From contig NZ_CP010978.1 in NCBI RefSeq assembly GCF_000271665.2, positions 652,501 through 716,500 on the forward strand: a stretch of DNA of 64,000 nt, written 5' to 3'. Below, in pieces: positions 16,492-25,727 of this stretch. The notes under the pieces were generated by a model, which saw only the letters and a program-made list of their open reading frames with translations, was not told the DNA's origin and did not search any database. The position numbers and the translations under genes are program-made. Position 1 is the stretch's first letter. Each line of letters opens with the position of its first letter. The stretch is from Pelosinus fermentans JBW45. Its GTDB lineage: Bacteria; Bacillota; Negativicutes; DSM-13327.

Positions 16492-17045
16492 AAATCGTAG
16501 TAGGCCTTGGTAATCCAGGGCAACAATATAGCGCAACTCGCCATAATATAGGTTTTATGGTTGTTGATGAATTGGCTCAGCGCTTAGGTATTGATAGATG
16601 GAGAAATCAAAAAGAGGCATTGGTTGCTGAATATAAAGGAAATGACACCATATTACTGGTTAAGCCTCAGACATATATGAATTTAAGCGGCGTGGCCGTG
16701 GGAGAACTGGCTCGTTGGTATAAGGTTCCGGTAGAAGACATTATTATTATTTTTGATGATATGGATTTGCCTACAGGTCGCTTGCGTTTGCGAATGAAAG
16801 GGGGTTCAGGAGGGCATCGGGGCATTGAGTCTTTATTAACACATTTAAGTAAGGATTCTTTTCCCCGCGTTCGTGTAGGTATCGGTCGTCCTCCTGCAGG
16901 ATGGCAGGTAGTGGACTATGTTCTGAGTTCATTTACTGCTGAAGAAAAGTCCTTATTAAAAGCAGCCATTGAAAAGGCTGCTGATGCAACGGAGAGTATC
17001 CTTGAACAAGGCATGAATAAGGCTATGAATTTGCATAATAAATGA
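16488..17045 (+). CDS. pth: Peptidyl-tRNA hydrolase
   Basis: 185 residues. Releases tRNA from peptidyl-tRNA that drops off the ribosome. VGLGNPGQQYSATRHNIGF holds the catalytic His, PQTYMNLSG and FDDMDLPTGRLRLR the Asn and Asp, and GGSGGHRGIESL is the family signature. GTG start overlapping the deacetylase stop (GTGA). Convergent with the fructose operon; a perfect hairpin lies between them. Confidence 0.95.
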   Translation: MKIVVGLGNPGQQYSATRHNIGFMVVDELAQRLGIDRWRNQKEALVAEYKGNDTILLVKPQTYMNLSGVAVGELARWYKVPVEDIIIIFDDMDLPTGRLRLRMKGGSGGHRGIESLLTHLSKDSFPRVRVGIGRPPAGWQVVDYVLSSFTAEEKSLLKAAIEKAADATESILEQGMNKAMNLHNK

Positions 17046-17105
17046 TCAGTAAACAAGGCTGCATCGTTACCTATAAGCTGATAAGTGAACAATATAAGTA
17101 ATTAT

Positions 17106-17153
17106 GAACCACAAAGACACAATGCCGCTACTGCGGCATTGTGTCTTTGTGTC
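17106..17153. repeat. Type A palindrome copy 3, compact perfect hairpin
   Basis: CACAAAGACACAATGCCGC (17110-17128) and its exact complement (17133-17151) enclose a 4-base loop TACT. It begins with GAAC like other type A copies but lacks the long spacer. It sits between convergent pth and fruA and is followed by AAAAAA on the plus strand, so it may end transcription from the right as well. Confidence 0.85.
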
Positions 17154-17182
17154 CAAAAAAACTTGAATATAAATTATTAGTT

Positions 17183-18547
17183 TTATTTAGCAGGACTCTT
17201 TTTTAAGAGGATAATCAGAAGAGCCGTGATAATCGTTCCAATGGCAATGGCAGCAACATACATACCAAGATTACTTACGGCGTTTGGAATTAAGAGGACA
17301 AAAATGCCACCGTGAGGTGCGCGTAAAGCACAATTAAACAGCATGGATAATGCTCCTGTAATTGCAGAACCAGCTACAATTGCGGGAATAACCCGGAAGG
17401 GATCTGCTGCAGCAAAGGGAATCGCACCTTCTGTGATAAATGATATGCCCATAACAGAGGCTGCTTTGCCAGCTTCTTGTTCTTCTAGCGTAAACTTGTT
17501 TTTAGCCAGAACGGTAGCTAAAGCCAAACCTAAAGGAGGTGTCATGCCAGCAGCCATAATGGCAGCCATTGGTTCAAAGACGCTGCTGCTTAATAAAGCC
17601 ACGCCAAAGGCATAAGCAGCTTTATTGATAGGACCACCCATATCAAAGGCCATCATTCCACCGAGGATAAGCCCCAGGAATCCTGCATTGGCAGAAGTCA
17701 TGCCTTTTAATGTTTGTGTCATGAGATCCATAATGGCTTTGACAGGTGTGCCGATTACATAAACCATTAAAAGTCCGACCAGTAGAGTAGAGAAGAAAGG
17801 AATAATAAGCACGGGTTTTAAACCTTCTAAGCTTTTGGGAAGTTTTACATAATTTCGAATCCATAAAGCAATATAACCAGCGCAAAAACCGGCGATAATG
17901 CCACCAAGGAATCCAGAGCCGATTTGGGTCGCCAGCATGCCCCCGACAAGACCGGGAACCAGGCCAGGACGGTCGGCGATGGAGTGGGCAATGAAACCTG
18001 CTAATAATGGCACCATGAGGGCAAAGGCAGCACCACCGCCAATATCCATTAACGCTGCAGCTAGTGTCCCTTTTTCTTTAAAAGCCTCAATACCGAAGAT
18101 GAAAGATAAAGCAATAATTAAACCGCCAGCGGATACGAGGGGAATCATATAAGAAACGCCAGTCATAAGATGCTTGTATAGACCATTTTGCTTAGCCTTC
18201 GCGGGTGCTTTTGGTTCTGTAATTTTCTCATCTGGGTTGCTTAGTTTTTTTGCGTTAATTGCGTTTTCAATGAGCCCTTTCGGATTTTTAATGGCTTCTT
18301 GTACAGGAGCGTTGATAATAGGTAATCCTGCGAATTGTTCTTTGTCAACTTGGGTATCTGCTGCAATAATAAGCGCATGAGCTTCTTTGACGTCTTGTGG
18401 GGTAATTTCATTTTCTACACCCACAGAGCCTCTTGTTTCTACCTTAATTTCGATTCCCATGGCTTTTGCAGCCATCTGCAGGGATTCCGCCGCCATATAG
18501 GTATGGGCAATACCTGTTGGGCATGATGTAATGGCTAATAATTTCAT
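17183..18547 (-). CDS. fruA: PTS fructose transporter, EIIBC component
   Basis: 454 residues. The N-terminal IIB domain (about 1-98) has the phosphorylated Cys in AITSCPTGIAHT; the C-terminal IIC domain (about 122-450) has many membrane spans (MIPLVSAGGLIIALSFIFGI, GFLGGIIAGFCAGYIALWI) and the conserved MAFDMGGPINKAAYAF. It carries fructose in while phosphorylating it to fructose-1-phosphate. The IIA domain is encoded separately upstream. GAGGAGGA lies before the ATG. Last gene of the fruR-fruK-IIA-fruA operon. Confidence 0.93.
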   Translation of the reverse strand: MKLLAITSCPTGIAHTYMAAESLQMAAKAMGIEIKVETRGSVGVENEITPQDVKEAHALIIAADTQVDKEQFAGLPIINAPVQEAIKNPKGLIENAINAKKLSNPDEKITEPKAPAKAKQNGLYKHLMTGVSYMIPLVSAGGLIIALSFIFGIEAFKEKGTLAAALMDIGGGAAFALMVPLLAGFIAHSIADRPGLVPGLVGGMLATQIGSGFLGGIIAGFCAGYIALWIRNYVKLPKSLEGLKPVLIIPFFSTLLVGLLMVYVIGTPVKAIMDLMTQTLKGMTSANAGFLGLILGGMMAFDMGGPINKAAYAFGVALLSSSVFEPMAAIMAAGMTPPLGLALATVLAKNKFTLEEQEAGKAASVMGISFITEGAIPFAAADPFRVIPAIVAGSAITGALSMLFNCALRAPHGGIFVLLIPNAVSNLGMYVAAIAIGTIITALLIILLKKSPAK

Positions 18548-18589
18548 GATACAATCCTCCTCTGTTCATAATATTAGGGAAAATAAGGA

Positions 18590-18634
18590 GTTTATAACGG
18601 AGCTATGTCCTGGTGGAAAAACTCCGCTATAAAC
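18590..18634 (-). promoter_or_regulatory. Intercistronic hairpin between the IIA and fruA genes
   Basis: On the minus strand GTTTATAGCGGAG pairs with CTCCGTTATAAAC (one G-U pair) around a 19-base loop. No T-run follows. Such hairpins between PTS genes can adjust relative expression by mRNA processing or stability; the effect here is an inference. Confidence 0.55.
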
Positions 18635-18650
18635 CAGATTCTTGTTTGGT

Positions 18651-19097
18651 CTAGTCTTTGAAGGCCGCTAATATTTCTTCGTAAGTGGTGGCGGATAATA
18701 AACGGTCTCTGATTTCCTGATGCATGAGTTTTCTAGAGATATACGATAATACTTTCAGGTGGACATCATTGGATTCAGCAGGGACGGCAATTAGGAAAAA
18801 GATGTGGGCTAGGCTGCCATCGAGTGCTTCATAATCAATTCCCGCTTTTGAGATGCCTAGTGTTAAAGCAGCCTCTTTAACACTGCTGTCTTTAGCATGA
18901 GGAATTGCAATTCCCATACCGATTCCAGTAGAAAATTCCTTCTCGCGACGGAGCACAGCTTCTGTATATTTGTCTTTATCTGAAAGCTTGCCATCTTGAT
19001 TCAGAACGTCAATAAGTTCATTGATGACGTCCAATTTGTTATTGGATGTTAAATGGAATTTAACTCTTGAGGCTGATAATAATTCTTGTATATTCAT
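18651..19097 (-). CDS. PTS fructose EIIA component
   Basis: 148 residues, a single PTS EIIA type-2 domain. The phosphorylated His is in GMGIAIPHAKDSSV near residue 65, and the C-terminus has the typical LKVLSYISRKLMHQEIRDRLL. It passes phosphate from HPr to the Cys of the IIB domain. It starts 6 bases after the fruK stop, so translation is probably coupled. Confidence 0.92.
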   Translation of the reverse strand: MNIQELLSASRVKFHLTSNNKLDVINELIDVLNQDGKLSDKDKYTEAVLRREKEFSTGIGMGIAIPHAKDSSVKEAALTLGISKAGIDYEALDGSLAHIFFLIAVPAESNDVHLKVLSYISRKLMHQEIRDRLLSATTYEEILAAFKD

Positions 19098-19103
19098 AAT
19101 TGA

Positions 19104-20051
19104 TTACCTCCACTCTTCTATTTCTATTTTATTGATCAATTTATTTACGTCTGATAAAGAGGCTGCTTGCGTGCCGGGAAGTATCACGGATGCACTGGCA
19201 GCAGCGGATGCTAAACGAATGCTGTCGGCTAGAGATAAGCTGCGTGCTTGCCCTACGCTAAAGCCTGCAACAAAAGCATCACCAGCTCCTACAGTACTGC
19301 TGACAGGGACCGCAGGGGCTTTAGCTCTTAGGATCTGCTGACAATCACCAACTAAAGAACCTTTTTCTCCTAGGGAAATTGCTACTTGAGAGATTCCCTG
19401 ACGGAGTAGTTGTTTTACGGCTCCTAATATATCTTTATCAGATTCCATAGGTGCCTGCATGAGTTGGCTTAATTCCGGCAGATTAGGTTTGACTGCGAAA
19501 GGTTTGGCAGCAATACCTGCAGATAAGGCAGGGCCGCTGGTATCTAATATAACGTTACAATCATATTGATGCAGCATTTCGATGAAGGTTGCATAGATAT
19601 CTGTGGGGACTGTTAGTGGCAGGCTGCCGGAAAGCACAAACCATTTATGGTTGACAGCCAGCTTGCGCAGAATGTCTTGGAGGTTTTTCAAGTCGGCTGC
19701 TGTTGGGATCATGCCGGGGAAATTTAGTTCACTTACCACATCCGTTGTAGTATCAACGATTTTAATGTTTTCGCGATTTTCACCGGATGTTTCCACGAAG
19801 CGGTCAACAATGCCTTTTTGTTTAAAATAGTCTTGGAAAGTATAAGCATTTTTCTTTCCAAGAAATCCTGTTACAACTACAGGATGTCCAAGGGCAGTTA
19901 TAACCTTTGCTACATTAATGCCTTTGCCCCCAGGATCCGTACGCTCCGTATCCACTCGGTTTACTTTTCCTAATGTAAAGCTAGGCAGATGCAAGGTGCG
20001 GTCAAGTGCTGGGTTTAAGGTAACAGTCACAATGGGGAGCGTATTATTCAA
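19104..20051 (-). CDS. fruK: 1-phosphofructokinase
   Basis: 315 residues of the PfkB family, converting fructose-1-phosphate to fructose-1,6-bisphosphate. TLNPALDRTLHLP and GGKGINVAKVI at the N-terminus and the ATP/catalytic signature VGAGDAFVAGF near residue 255. It begins with TTG 20051, with GGAGGTGAATCCCA upstream; this start overlaps the 3' end of the regulator gene by 8 bases. Confidence 0.93.
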   Translation of the reverse strand: MNNTLPIVTVTLNPALDRTLHLPSFTLGKVNRVDTERTDPGGKGINVAKVITALGHPVVVTGFLGKKNAYTFQDYFKQKGIVDRFVETSGENRENIKIVDTTTDVVSELNFPGMIPTAADLKNLQDILRKLAVNHKWFVLSGSLPLTVPTDIYATFIEMLHQYDCNVILDTSGPALSAGIAAKPFAVKPNLPELSQLMQAPMESDKDILGAVKQLLRQGISQVAISLGEKGSLVGDCQQILRAKAPAVPVSSTVGAGDAFVAGFSVGQARSLSLADSIRLASAAASASVILPGTQAASLSDVNKLINKIEIEEWR

Positions 20052-20835
20052 TGGGATTCACCTCCTTTATTAAATTGGTGCTTTCAGGGATGATAACCTG
20101 AGTATAATTTCGCAGACTTTCTAAGGTATCTTTATTAATGTTGTTATCGGTGATGATTGCAGATAATTCATCTAAATTGCAAATTTTAGAAAATGTTCTT
20201 TTTTCAAATTTAGAATGATCTGCTACTAATATAATAGATTGACTGGCCGCTATCATCGCTCTTTTGGTTTCTGCTTCCGCAAGATGTTTGGTTGTGACTC
20301 CTAAAGTACAGTCGATCCCATTGGCGGCAAGAAACACTTTGTCAAAGGAAAAGAGCTTGAGCATGGAATTGGTGAGCGGACCAATGAGAGAATTAATGGA
20401 CTTTCGCCAAGTACCGCCTAATAACAGTACCTCGATATCCGGTTCCTCAGCAAAAACAGAAGCCACATCCATACTATTTGTTGCAACCGTTAATTTTTTT
20501 CCGCATAATGCTCGGGCAATTTCTCGAGTGGTTGTACCAGCATCTAATAAAATTGTTTCACCATCATGTACCATGTTAGCGGCTAAAGCAGCGATAGCTC
20601 TCTTTTCCTCTAAGAAATATACTTCCCGGTCATGAAAACTAAGCTCTGATCCTAACTGGGAAGAAACAGCACCTCCATGGGTTCGTTGGACAAAACCTGA
20701 GTTTTCAAGTTCTTGTAAGTCGCGGCGTATGGTAGCTTCCGATACAGCGAATAATGAGCTAAGGTTAATTACTTTAACAGGTTGCCCGTATTTGATCATT
20801 TGTATAATTTTATTGCGTCTTTCTTCGGCAAACAT
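20044..20835 (-). CDS. fruR: DeoR-family transcriptional regulator of the fructose operon
   Basis: 263 residues. N-terminal DeoR helix-turn-helix (INLSSLFAVSEATIRRDLQELENSGFVQRTHGGA) and C-terminal sugar-phosphate sensing domain (ILLDAGTTTREIARAL, LLGGTWRK, VADHSKFEKRTF). First gene of the operon, so it probably represses its own transcription until fructose-1-phosphate accumulates, as known for FruR relatives. A textbook promoter and repeated CAATCA motifs lie upstream. Confidence 0.9.
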   Translation of the reverse strand: MFAEERRNKIIQMIKYGQPVKVINLSSLFAVSEATIRRDLQELENSGFVQRTHGGAVSSQLGSELSFHDREVYFLEEKRAIAALAANMVHDGETILLDAGTTTREIARALCGKKLTVATNSMDVASVFAEEPDIEVLLLGGTWRKSINSLIGPLTNSMLKLFSFDKVFLAANGIDCTLGVTTKHLAEAETKRAMIAASQSIILVADHSKFEKRTFSKICNLDELSAIITDNNINKDTLESLRNYTQVIIPESTNLIKEVNPIE

Positions 20836-20886
20836 ATACGCACCTCTCTAAATAAACTGTATTTTCAGTAATGTTCGATTGATTTC

Positions 20887-20915
20887 ATTATAAAAGTAAC
20901 ATTGCAAAAAGTCAA
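20887..20915 (-). promoter_or_regulatory. Sigma-A-type promoter of the fructose operon
   Basis: On the minus strand TTGACT, a 17-base spacer and TATAAT, about 50 bases before the regulator start codon. Confidence 0.85.
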
Positions 20916-20938
20916 TCATAAATAAACTAAAACAATCA
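20913..20938 (-). promoter_or_regulatory. Candidate DeoR/FruR operator repeats
   Basis: TGATTG occurs twice on the minus strand (20933-20938 and 20913-20918), exactly 20 bases apart, the downstream copy overlapping the -35 box. Direct repeats of TGATTG-like sequence are typical for DeoR-family regulators of fructose operons. Confidence 0.5.
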
Positions 20939-20984
20939 CAAACGAATATTATTTTATAATTTATAAACGAATATGAGATTTTAT

Positions 20985-21094
20985 GAACCACAAAGGCGCA
21001 GTGCCGCTGCCCGCGGCCTTTGTGTCCTTTGCGTCTTTGTAGTTCAAATTATATATTTCTTCGTATTCTTTCCAACTTTGCGGTTAAAATGTTT
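20985..21094. repeat. Dispersed palindromic repeat, type A copy 4
   Basis: GAACCACAAAGGCGCAGTGCCGC left arm; right arm CTTTGCGTCTTTGTAGTTCA to 21046; tail with CAACTTTGCGGTTAAAATG to 21094. The inner palindrome is GCCGCTGCCCGCGGC. It lies in the 423-base gap 20836-21258 between the divergent fru and rpmE promoters. Confidence 0.8.
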
Positions 21095-21185
21095 AATTTT
21101 TATTAGTCTCACAGCGTATTTTCTAAATGAACAGAAATTAGAAGTGGTTTGGAAAATATTTAAAGTGATTAACAGAAAAACAATA

Positions 21186-21214
21186 TTGCTTAGGAGAAAT
21201 TGGTGTGCTATAAT
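21186..21214 (+). promoter_or_regulatory. Sigma-A-type promoter of rpmE
   Basis: TTGCTT, 17-base spacer, TATAAT, about 45 bases before the rpmE start. Confidence 0.85.
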
Positions 21215-21258
21215 AATGTGGTAAAAGCTACAAGGTGCTTTAAAGTGAGGTGCAATAA

Positions 21259-21462
21259 ATGAAAGATAAAATTCATCCAAATTATGGTGAATCAAAAGTA
21301 ATGTGTGGTTGTGGCAACACTTTTGTAACTGGTTCTATCAAAAAAGAACTGCGTATCGATGTTTGCTCAAAATGCCATCCGTTCTTTACTGGTCAGCAAC
21401 GTAATATCACTGCTGGTGGACGTATTGAGAAATTCAATAAACGTTACGGTCAACAGGCCTAA
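21259..21462 (+). CDS. rpmE: 50S ribosomal protein L31 (zinc-binding form)
   Basis: 67 residues. Four Cys in VMCGCGNTF and DVCSKCHPF form the zinc site of the C+ type L31. Located on the large subunit near the inter-subunit bridge. GAGGTG before the ATG and its own promoter and terminator-like hairpin. Its position before yqhQ-prfA is common in Firmicutes. Confidence 0.96.
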   Translation: MKDKIHPNYGESKVMCGCGNTFVTGSIKKELRIDVCSKCHPFFTGQQRNITAGGRIEKFNKRYGQQA

Positions 21463-21469
21463 AAACGGA

Positions 21470-21500
21470 GTAGCAGAGCAGAAATGCTCTGCTACATTTA
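21470..21500 (+). terminator. Hairpin after rpmE (probable attenuating terminator)
   Basis: GTAGCAGAGCA pairs perfectly with TGCTCTGCTAC around a GAAA tetraloop. Only a short T-rich tract (ATTTATAT) follows, so read-through into the next gene is likely. Confidence 0.65.
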
Positions 21501-21543
21501 TATCTGTCATCTGCATGTAAACAATAATACAAGGAGGGATACC

Positions 21544-22410
21544 ATGAAACCGAAAGTTAGTATTGGTGGGCAAGCTGTCATTGAAGGTGTAATGATGCGC
21601 GGACCTGGTATAATCGCTACTGCGGTCAGAGAACCATCAGGTGAAATTATTGTAAAACAGGAAGCTTTTACACCTGTTAGTGATCGGTATCCCATTTTTA
21701 AAAAACCGATGCTGCGGGGCGTTGTTGCATTGGTTGAATCATTGGTGCAGGGTCTTAAGGCTTTATCTTTTTCTGCTCAGGCAGCTGGGGATGAAGGGGA
21801 TGAATTATCAAATAAGGAAATTGCCGTTACTATGATGTTTTCTTTGGGATTGGCCATTGTTTTATTTGTAATTATTCCAACGTATGCAGCTAAATATATT
21901 CATAGTGCGATAACGGATCCTCGTTTATTAAATCTAATGGAAGGTGTGCTGCGCTTAGCCATCTTTTTAGTGTATATAATTGGGATATCCAGGATGAAGG
22001 ATATTCGCCGAGTGTTTGAATATCATGGTGCGGAACATAAAACGATCCATGCATACGAGGCAGGGGTACCATTGGATGTAGAGCATGTTAGAACCTATAC
22101 TACGTTACATCCTCGTTGCGGTACGAACTTTTTATTTATCGTAATGATCGTAAGTATTGTTATGTTCGCTTTTTTAGGTTGGCCTGATTTGTGGATTCGG
22201 ATTGTATCCCGTATTATATTGATGCCTCTTGTGGCAGGCCTTGCCTATGAGATTATTCGTTTTGCAGGAAAGAGTGAAGCCGCTTGGGTGGGGATTGCTA
22301 TTATGCCAGGTTTATTGCTGCAAAAGTTAACAACTAGAGAACCTAGCGATGATCAATTAGAAGTCGCGATAAAAGCATTGGAAGCAGCTCGTCCCATAGA
22401 AGAAATGTAA
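21544..22410 (+). CDS. DUF1385 membrane protein (YqhQ family)
   Basis: 288 residues. The family signature GGQAVIEGVMMRGP is at the N-terminus, followed by hydrophobic spans near 100-125 and 140-160, the conserved EYHGAEHKTIHAYE and LHPRCGTNFLF, and further spans. I take ATG 21544 with AAGGAGGG upstream rather than the longer frame to 21484, which overlaps the rpmE hairpin. The function is unknown; the gene neighbours rpmE and prfA in many Firmicutes. Histidines and a Cys in the signature could form a metal site. Confidence 0.9.
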   Translation: MKPKVSIGGQAVIEGVMMRGPGIIATAVREPSGEIIVKQEAFTPVSDRYPIFKKPMLRGVVALVESLVQGLKALSFSAQAAGDEGDELSNKEIAVTMMFSLGLAIVLFVIIPTYAAKYIHSAITDPRLLNLMEGVLRLAIFLVYIIGISRMKDIRRVFEYHGAEHKTIHAYEAGVPLDVEHVRTYTTLHPRCGTNFLFIVMIVSIVMFAFLGWPDLWIRIVSRIILMPLVAGLAYEIIRFAGKSEAAWVGIAIMPGLLLQKLTTREPSDDQLEVAIKALEAARPIEEM

Positions 22411-22481
22411 TGAATATTTTCTCTCTGCGCCTTCGTGGTTTTAATTTTATATAAAATAAAAGTTTTTAGAGGAGAATGACC

Positions 22482-23549
22482 ATGCTGGATAAATTGCAGG
22501 CCATTGAAGATAGACAGCTTGAATTGGAGAATTTAATTAGTGACCCTTCCGTTATTGCCAACATGGCAGAGTGGCAAAAACATACGAAAGCCCATTCTAA
22601 ATTGCTTCCTATCGTGGCGAAATTTCGGGAATACAAAGAGGTTCAGCAAGGTATTGCCGATACCCTTGAAATGCTGAATGATAAGCTGGACAGTGATTTT
22701 CGTCAAATGGTTACGGCAGAATTGTCAGACTTAAAAGCACAGAATGAAGTATTGAGTGAAGAATTACGTATTTTATTGTTGCCTAAAGATCCAAATGATG
22801 AAAAGAGTGTAATTGTGGAAATTCGTGGTGGCGCTGGCGGCGATGAGGCGGCTTTATTTGCTGGTGATTTATTTCGCATGTATACTCGGTACGCAGAAAC
22901 CCAAGGATGGCGCACGGAGTTATTAGATGCCAATGCTCCTGATTTAGGTGGTTTTAAAGAAGTTGTTTTTACCATTGATGGTGATGGTGCTTATAGTCGT
23001 TTGAAATTCGAAAGTGGCGTGCATCGTGTACAACGCGTTCCTACCACAGAATCAGGCGGGCGTATTCATACTTCTACGGTAACCGTGGCTGTATTGCCGG
23101 AAGCGGAAGAAGTAGATGTAGTAATTAATCAAAATGATTTACGAATTGATACCTACTGTGCCAGCGGCGCAGGTGGTCAGCATGTTAATAAAACGGAATC
23201 TGCAGTACGGATTGTGCATTTGCCTACAGGCATTGTTGTACAGTGTCAAGATGAGAAATCCCAGCTGAAAAATAAGGACAAGGCTATGCGGGTGCTGCGC
23301 GCTAAGGTATTAGAAAAAGCAGAAGAAGAACATCGGGCTGAACTGGCTGAAACGCGGAAAAGTCAGGTGGGAACAGGAGACCGTAGTGAACGCATTCGTA
23401 CCTATAATTTCCCCCAAGGCAGGGTAACGGATCATCGTATTGGATTAACTTTGCACAAACTGGATTTTGTCCTAAATGGTGATATTGATGAAATCATTAA
23501 TGCTTTGATAGCGACAGATCAAAGTCAGCGCATGCAGCAAGGTGAATAA
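22482..23549 (+). CDS. prfA: Peptide chain release factor 1
   Basis: 355 residues. Recognises UAA and UAG: the anticodon-like tripeptide is in [11 protein letters not shown] (PxT type, as in RF1), and GGQ sits in [16 protein letters not shown] near residue 232, where PrmC methylates the Gln. ATG 22482 is 7 bases after AGAGGAG; the ATG at 22476 is too close to it. It overlaps the region of the prmC start. Confidence 0.96.
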   Translation: MLDKLQAIEDRQLELENLISDPSVIANMAEWQKHTKAHSKLLPIVAKFREYKEVQQGIADTLEMLNDKLDSDFRQMVTAELSDLKAQNEVLSEELRILLLPKDPNDEKSVIVEIRGGAGGDEAALFAGDLFRMYTRYAETQGWRTELLDANAPDLGGFKEVVFTIDGDGAYSRLKFESGVHRVQRVPTTESGGRIHTSTVTVAVLPEAEEVDVVINQNDLRIDTYCASGAGGQHVNKTESAVRIVHLPTGIVVQCQDEKSQLKNKDKAMRVLRAKVLEKAEEEHRAELAETRKSQVGTGDRSERIRTYNFPQGRVTDHRIGLTLHKLDFVLNGDIDEIINALIATDQSQRMQQGE

Positions 23550-23550
23550 C

Positions 23551-24417
23551 ATGGCAAATAAGAAAGAAGTTTGGACCGTACAGGCAATTTTAAATTGGAC
23601 TCGGCAGTACTTTTTGGATAAAGGTGTGGAAAATCCGCGTCTTGATGCGGAAGTACTGCTTTCCCATATCCTAGAGAAAGAAAGATTGTATTTATATGTA
23701 CATTTTGATCAGCCTTTAGAGGATAAAGAGCTGGCTGCATTTCGCGCAGCTGTGAAACAAAGGGCTGCACGTTTGCCGGTCGCCTATATTATTGGAAGTA
23801 AGGAATTCATGGGGTTAGACTTTGAAGTTACGCCTGCAGTGTTGATTCCGAGGCCTGATACGGAAATTTTAGTGGAGGCTGCGATAAGCCGTCTTGCGCT
23901 AGTGGAAGAACCTTGTATTTTAGATCTTGGCACAGGAAGTGGTGCCATTTGTATTAGTATATTGAAGAACTTGCCAGCAGCGAGAGGGACAACTGTAGAT
24001 ATTTCTCCAGAGGCTTTGATTGTGGCTAAAAGAAATGCTGCAAAGCATCAAATAGAGCAACGGCTGACTTTTTATCAGGGAAATCTATTTATTCCGGTTA
24101 AGGATCAAAAATTTACAGCGATTTTATCAAATCCACCTTATATCCCCAAAGGAGATATCCCGGGACTTACTCCTGAGGTGCAGCAAGAACCTAATTTGGC
24201 CTTGGCAGGCGGTGAAGATGGTTTGGATTTTTATCGCCGCATTGTACAAGAAGGCAGGAACTACCTAGCGGACAATGGTTTCATTGCTATGGAGGTTGGC
24301 ATTGGTCAAGCTCGGCTAGTTGCTGACATGGCAGAAAAAACAGGCTATTATAAGGTCAGTGACATCATAAAAGACTACGGCGGAATCGAGCGTGTTGTGG
24401 TGCTGGAAGGACTGTGA
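23551..24417 (+). CDS. prmC: Release factor glutamine methyltransferase
   Basis: 288 residues. Methylates the GGQ glutamine of release factors. N-terminal helical domain, then SAM-binding LDLGTGSGAICISI near residue 130 and the catalytic NPPY in ILSNPPYIP near 195. ATG 23551 is 7 bases after AAGGTG; a GTG at 23542 overlapping prfA is an alternative. The start lies directly behind the prfA stop. Confidence 0.95.
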   Translation: MANKKEVWTVQAILNWTRQYFLDKGVENPRLDAEVLLSHILEKERLYLYVHFDQPLEDKELAAFRAAVKQRAARLPVAYIIGSKEFMGLDFEVTPAVLIPRPDTEILVEAAISRLALVEEPCILDLGTGSGAICISILKNLPAARGTTVDISPEALIVAKRNAAKHQIEQRLTFYQGNLFIPVKDQKFTAILSNPPYIPKGDIPGLTPEVQQEPNLALAGGEDGLDFYRRIVQEGRNYLADNGFIAMEVGIGQARLVADMAEKTGYYKVSDIIKDYGGIERVVVLEGL

Positions 24418-24483
24418 AGAGCAATGAACTGGGACAAGATTGGAGGGCGTATGCTCTTGGAGAAGAGCCAGGAAAGAATGATT

Positions 24484-24567
24484 GAACCGCAGAGACACAG
24501 AGCACGCAGAGGGGTATTTTTTACCCTATCTATCTTTTCTCTGTGTTCTCTGCGACTCTGTGGTTCA
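24484..24567. repeat. Dispersed palindromic repeat, type B copy 4
   Basis: GAACCGCAGAGACACAGAG left arm, CTCTGCGACTCTGTGGTTCA right arm, core TTTTTTACCCTATCTATC. Only 66 bases after the prmC stop. A short fragment of similar sequence (CTCTCTGCGCCTTCGTGGTTTT) also lies at 22420-22441 before prfA. Confidence 0.85.
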
Positions 24568-24626
24568 AAAAATACGCTAACGCTTTCTTAATTTAAATGT
24601 TTTATTTCATAAAGGTAGGGATTATT

Positions 24627-25676
24627 ATGCATACTGAATATTTTGTAGTGGATAAAGATCATCCGGATCAAGGAGTGCTAAGGCAGGCAGCGGAACTCTT
24701 AAAACAAGGCAAGTTGGTAGCTTTTCCGACAGAAACCGTTTATGGGTTAGGTGCAAATGGTCTGGATGAAAAGGCAGTAGCCAATATTTATGTAGCAAAG
24801 GGAAGACCTTCAGATAATCCTTTAATCTTACATATATCTCACATAGAAGAACTGAAACAGCTTGCTGCCCATATTCCTAATAATGCGAAAGTTTTGATGA
24901 ATGCGTATTGGCCAGGCCCTCTTACCATTGTATTTCGAAGAGCTGCAATTGTGCCGGATATTGTTACTGGAGGGTTAGAGACTGTAGGGATTCGTCTGCC
25001 TGATTCTATTGTTGCTCGTGAGCTGATCGCTTTGGCGGGTACGCCGGTTGCCGCGCCTAGTGCAAACACTTCAGGAAGGCCGAGTCCAACTAATGCTCAA
25101 GCTGTATTAGTTGATCTGGAGGGTAAAATTGATGCTGTAGTGGATGCTGGCAATTGTCAGATTGGAGTGGAGTCAACGGTTATCGATTGCACAACGCCAG
25201 TGCCCACCTTGCTAAGGCCGGGAGGAATCACTTTGGAAATGCTGATGGAGACATTAGGGGAAGTGGAAATGGACCCGATTCTTAGCGGGAGTTTTGAACT
25301 TGCCCCTCGCTCACCGGGGATGAAATATACTCATTACGCTCCTGATGCACCAATGGTGTTAGTGGAAGGTGAATACCCTCAAGTGCTAGAATTGCTTTTA
25401 AAGGAAGTTGCGGCAGCATTGGCAGAAGGGAAAAGGGTGGGCGCCTTAATTTCTGCACAGACAGCTGACAAATTGCCTATAGGCACCATACCTTTTGTAT
25501 ATGGCATGCGGGAGAATGTAGAAGAGATAGCTGCTAATTTGTATCTGGCTCTACGCAGTTATGATGATCATTCTGTGGATGTGATTTTTGCAGAGGGTAT
25601 TTCCGAAGAGGGATTAGGATTGGCAGTCATGAATCGCCTGCGAAAGGCTAGTGGCTATCGGATCATCAAAGGGTAA
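24627..25676 (+). CDS. ywlC: L-threonylcarbamoyladenylate synthase (Sua5/YwlC)
   Basis: 349 residues. Makes threonylcarbamoyl-AMP for the t6A37 modification of ANN-decoding tRNAs. N-terminal YrdC domain with GKLVAFPTETVYGLGANG, KGRPSDNPL and APSANTSGRPSPT; C-terminal Sua5 domain from about residue 225 (SPGMKYTHYAPDAP). ATG 24627 with AAGGTAGGG upstream; the longer frame begins just after the repeat. Same gene order as B. subtilis ywlC-ywlD-ywlE-rpiB-ywlG. Confidence 0.95.
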   Translation: MHTEYFVVDKDHPDQGVLRQAAELLKQGKLVAFPTETVYGLGANGLDEKAVANIYVAKGRPSDNPLILHISHIEELKQLAAHIPNNAKVLMNAYWPGPLTIVFRRAAIVPDIVTGGLETVGIRLPDSIVARELIALAGTPVAAPSANTSGRPSPTNAQAVLVDLEGKIDAVVDAGNCQIGVESTVIDCTTPVPTLLRPGGITLEMLMETLGEVEMDPILSGSFELAPRSPGMKYTHYAPDAPMVLVEGEYPQVLELLLKEVAAALAEGKRVGALISAQTADKLPIGTIPFVYGMRENVEEIAANLYLALRSYDDHSVDVIFAEGISEEGLGLAVMNRLRKASGYRIIKG

Positions 25677-25727
25677 CATATCCACTATATCCCCCACATA
25701 TATATTATAAAATGGAGGTGGGGGTTG

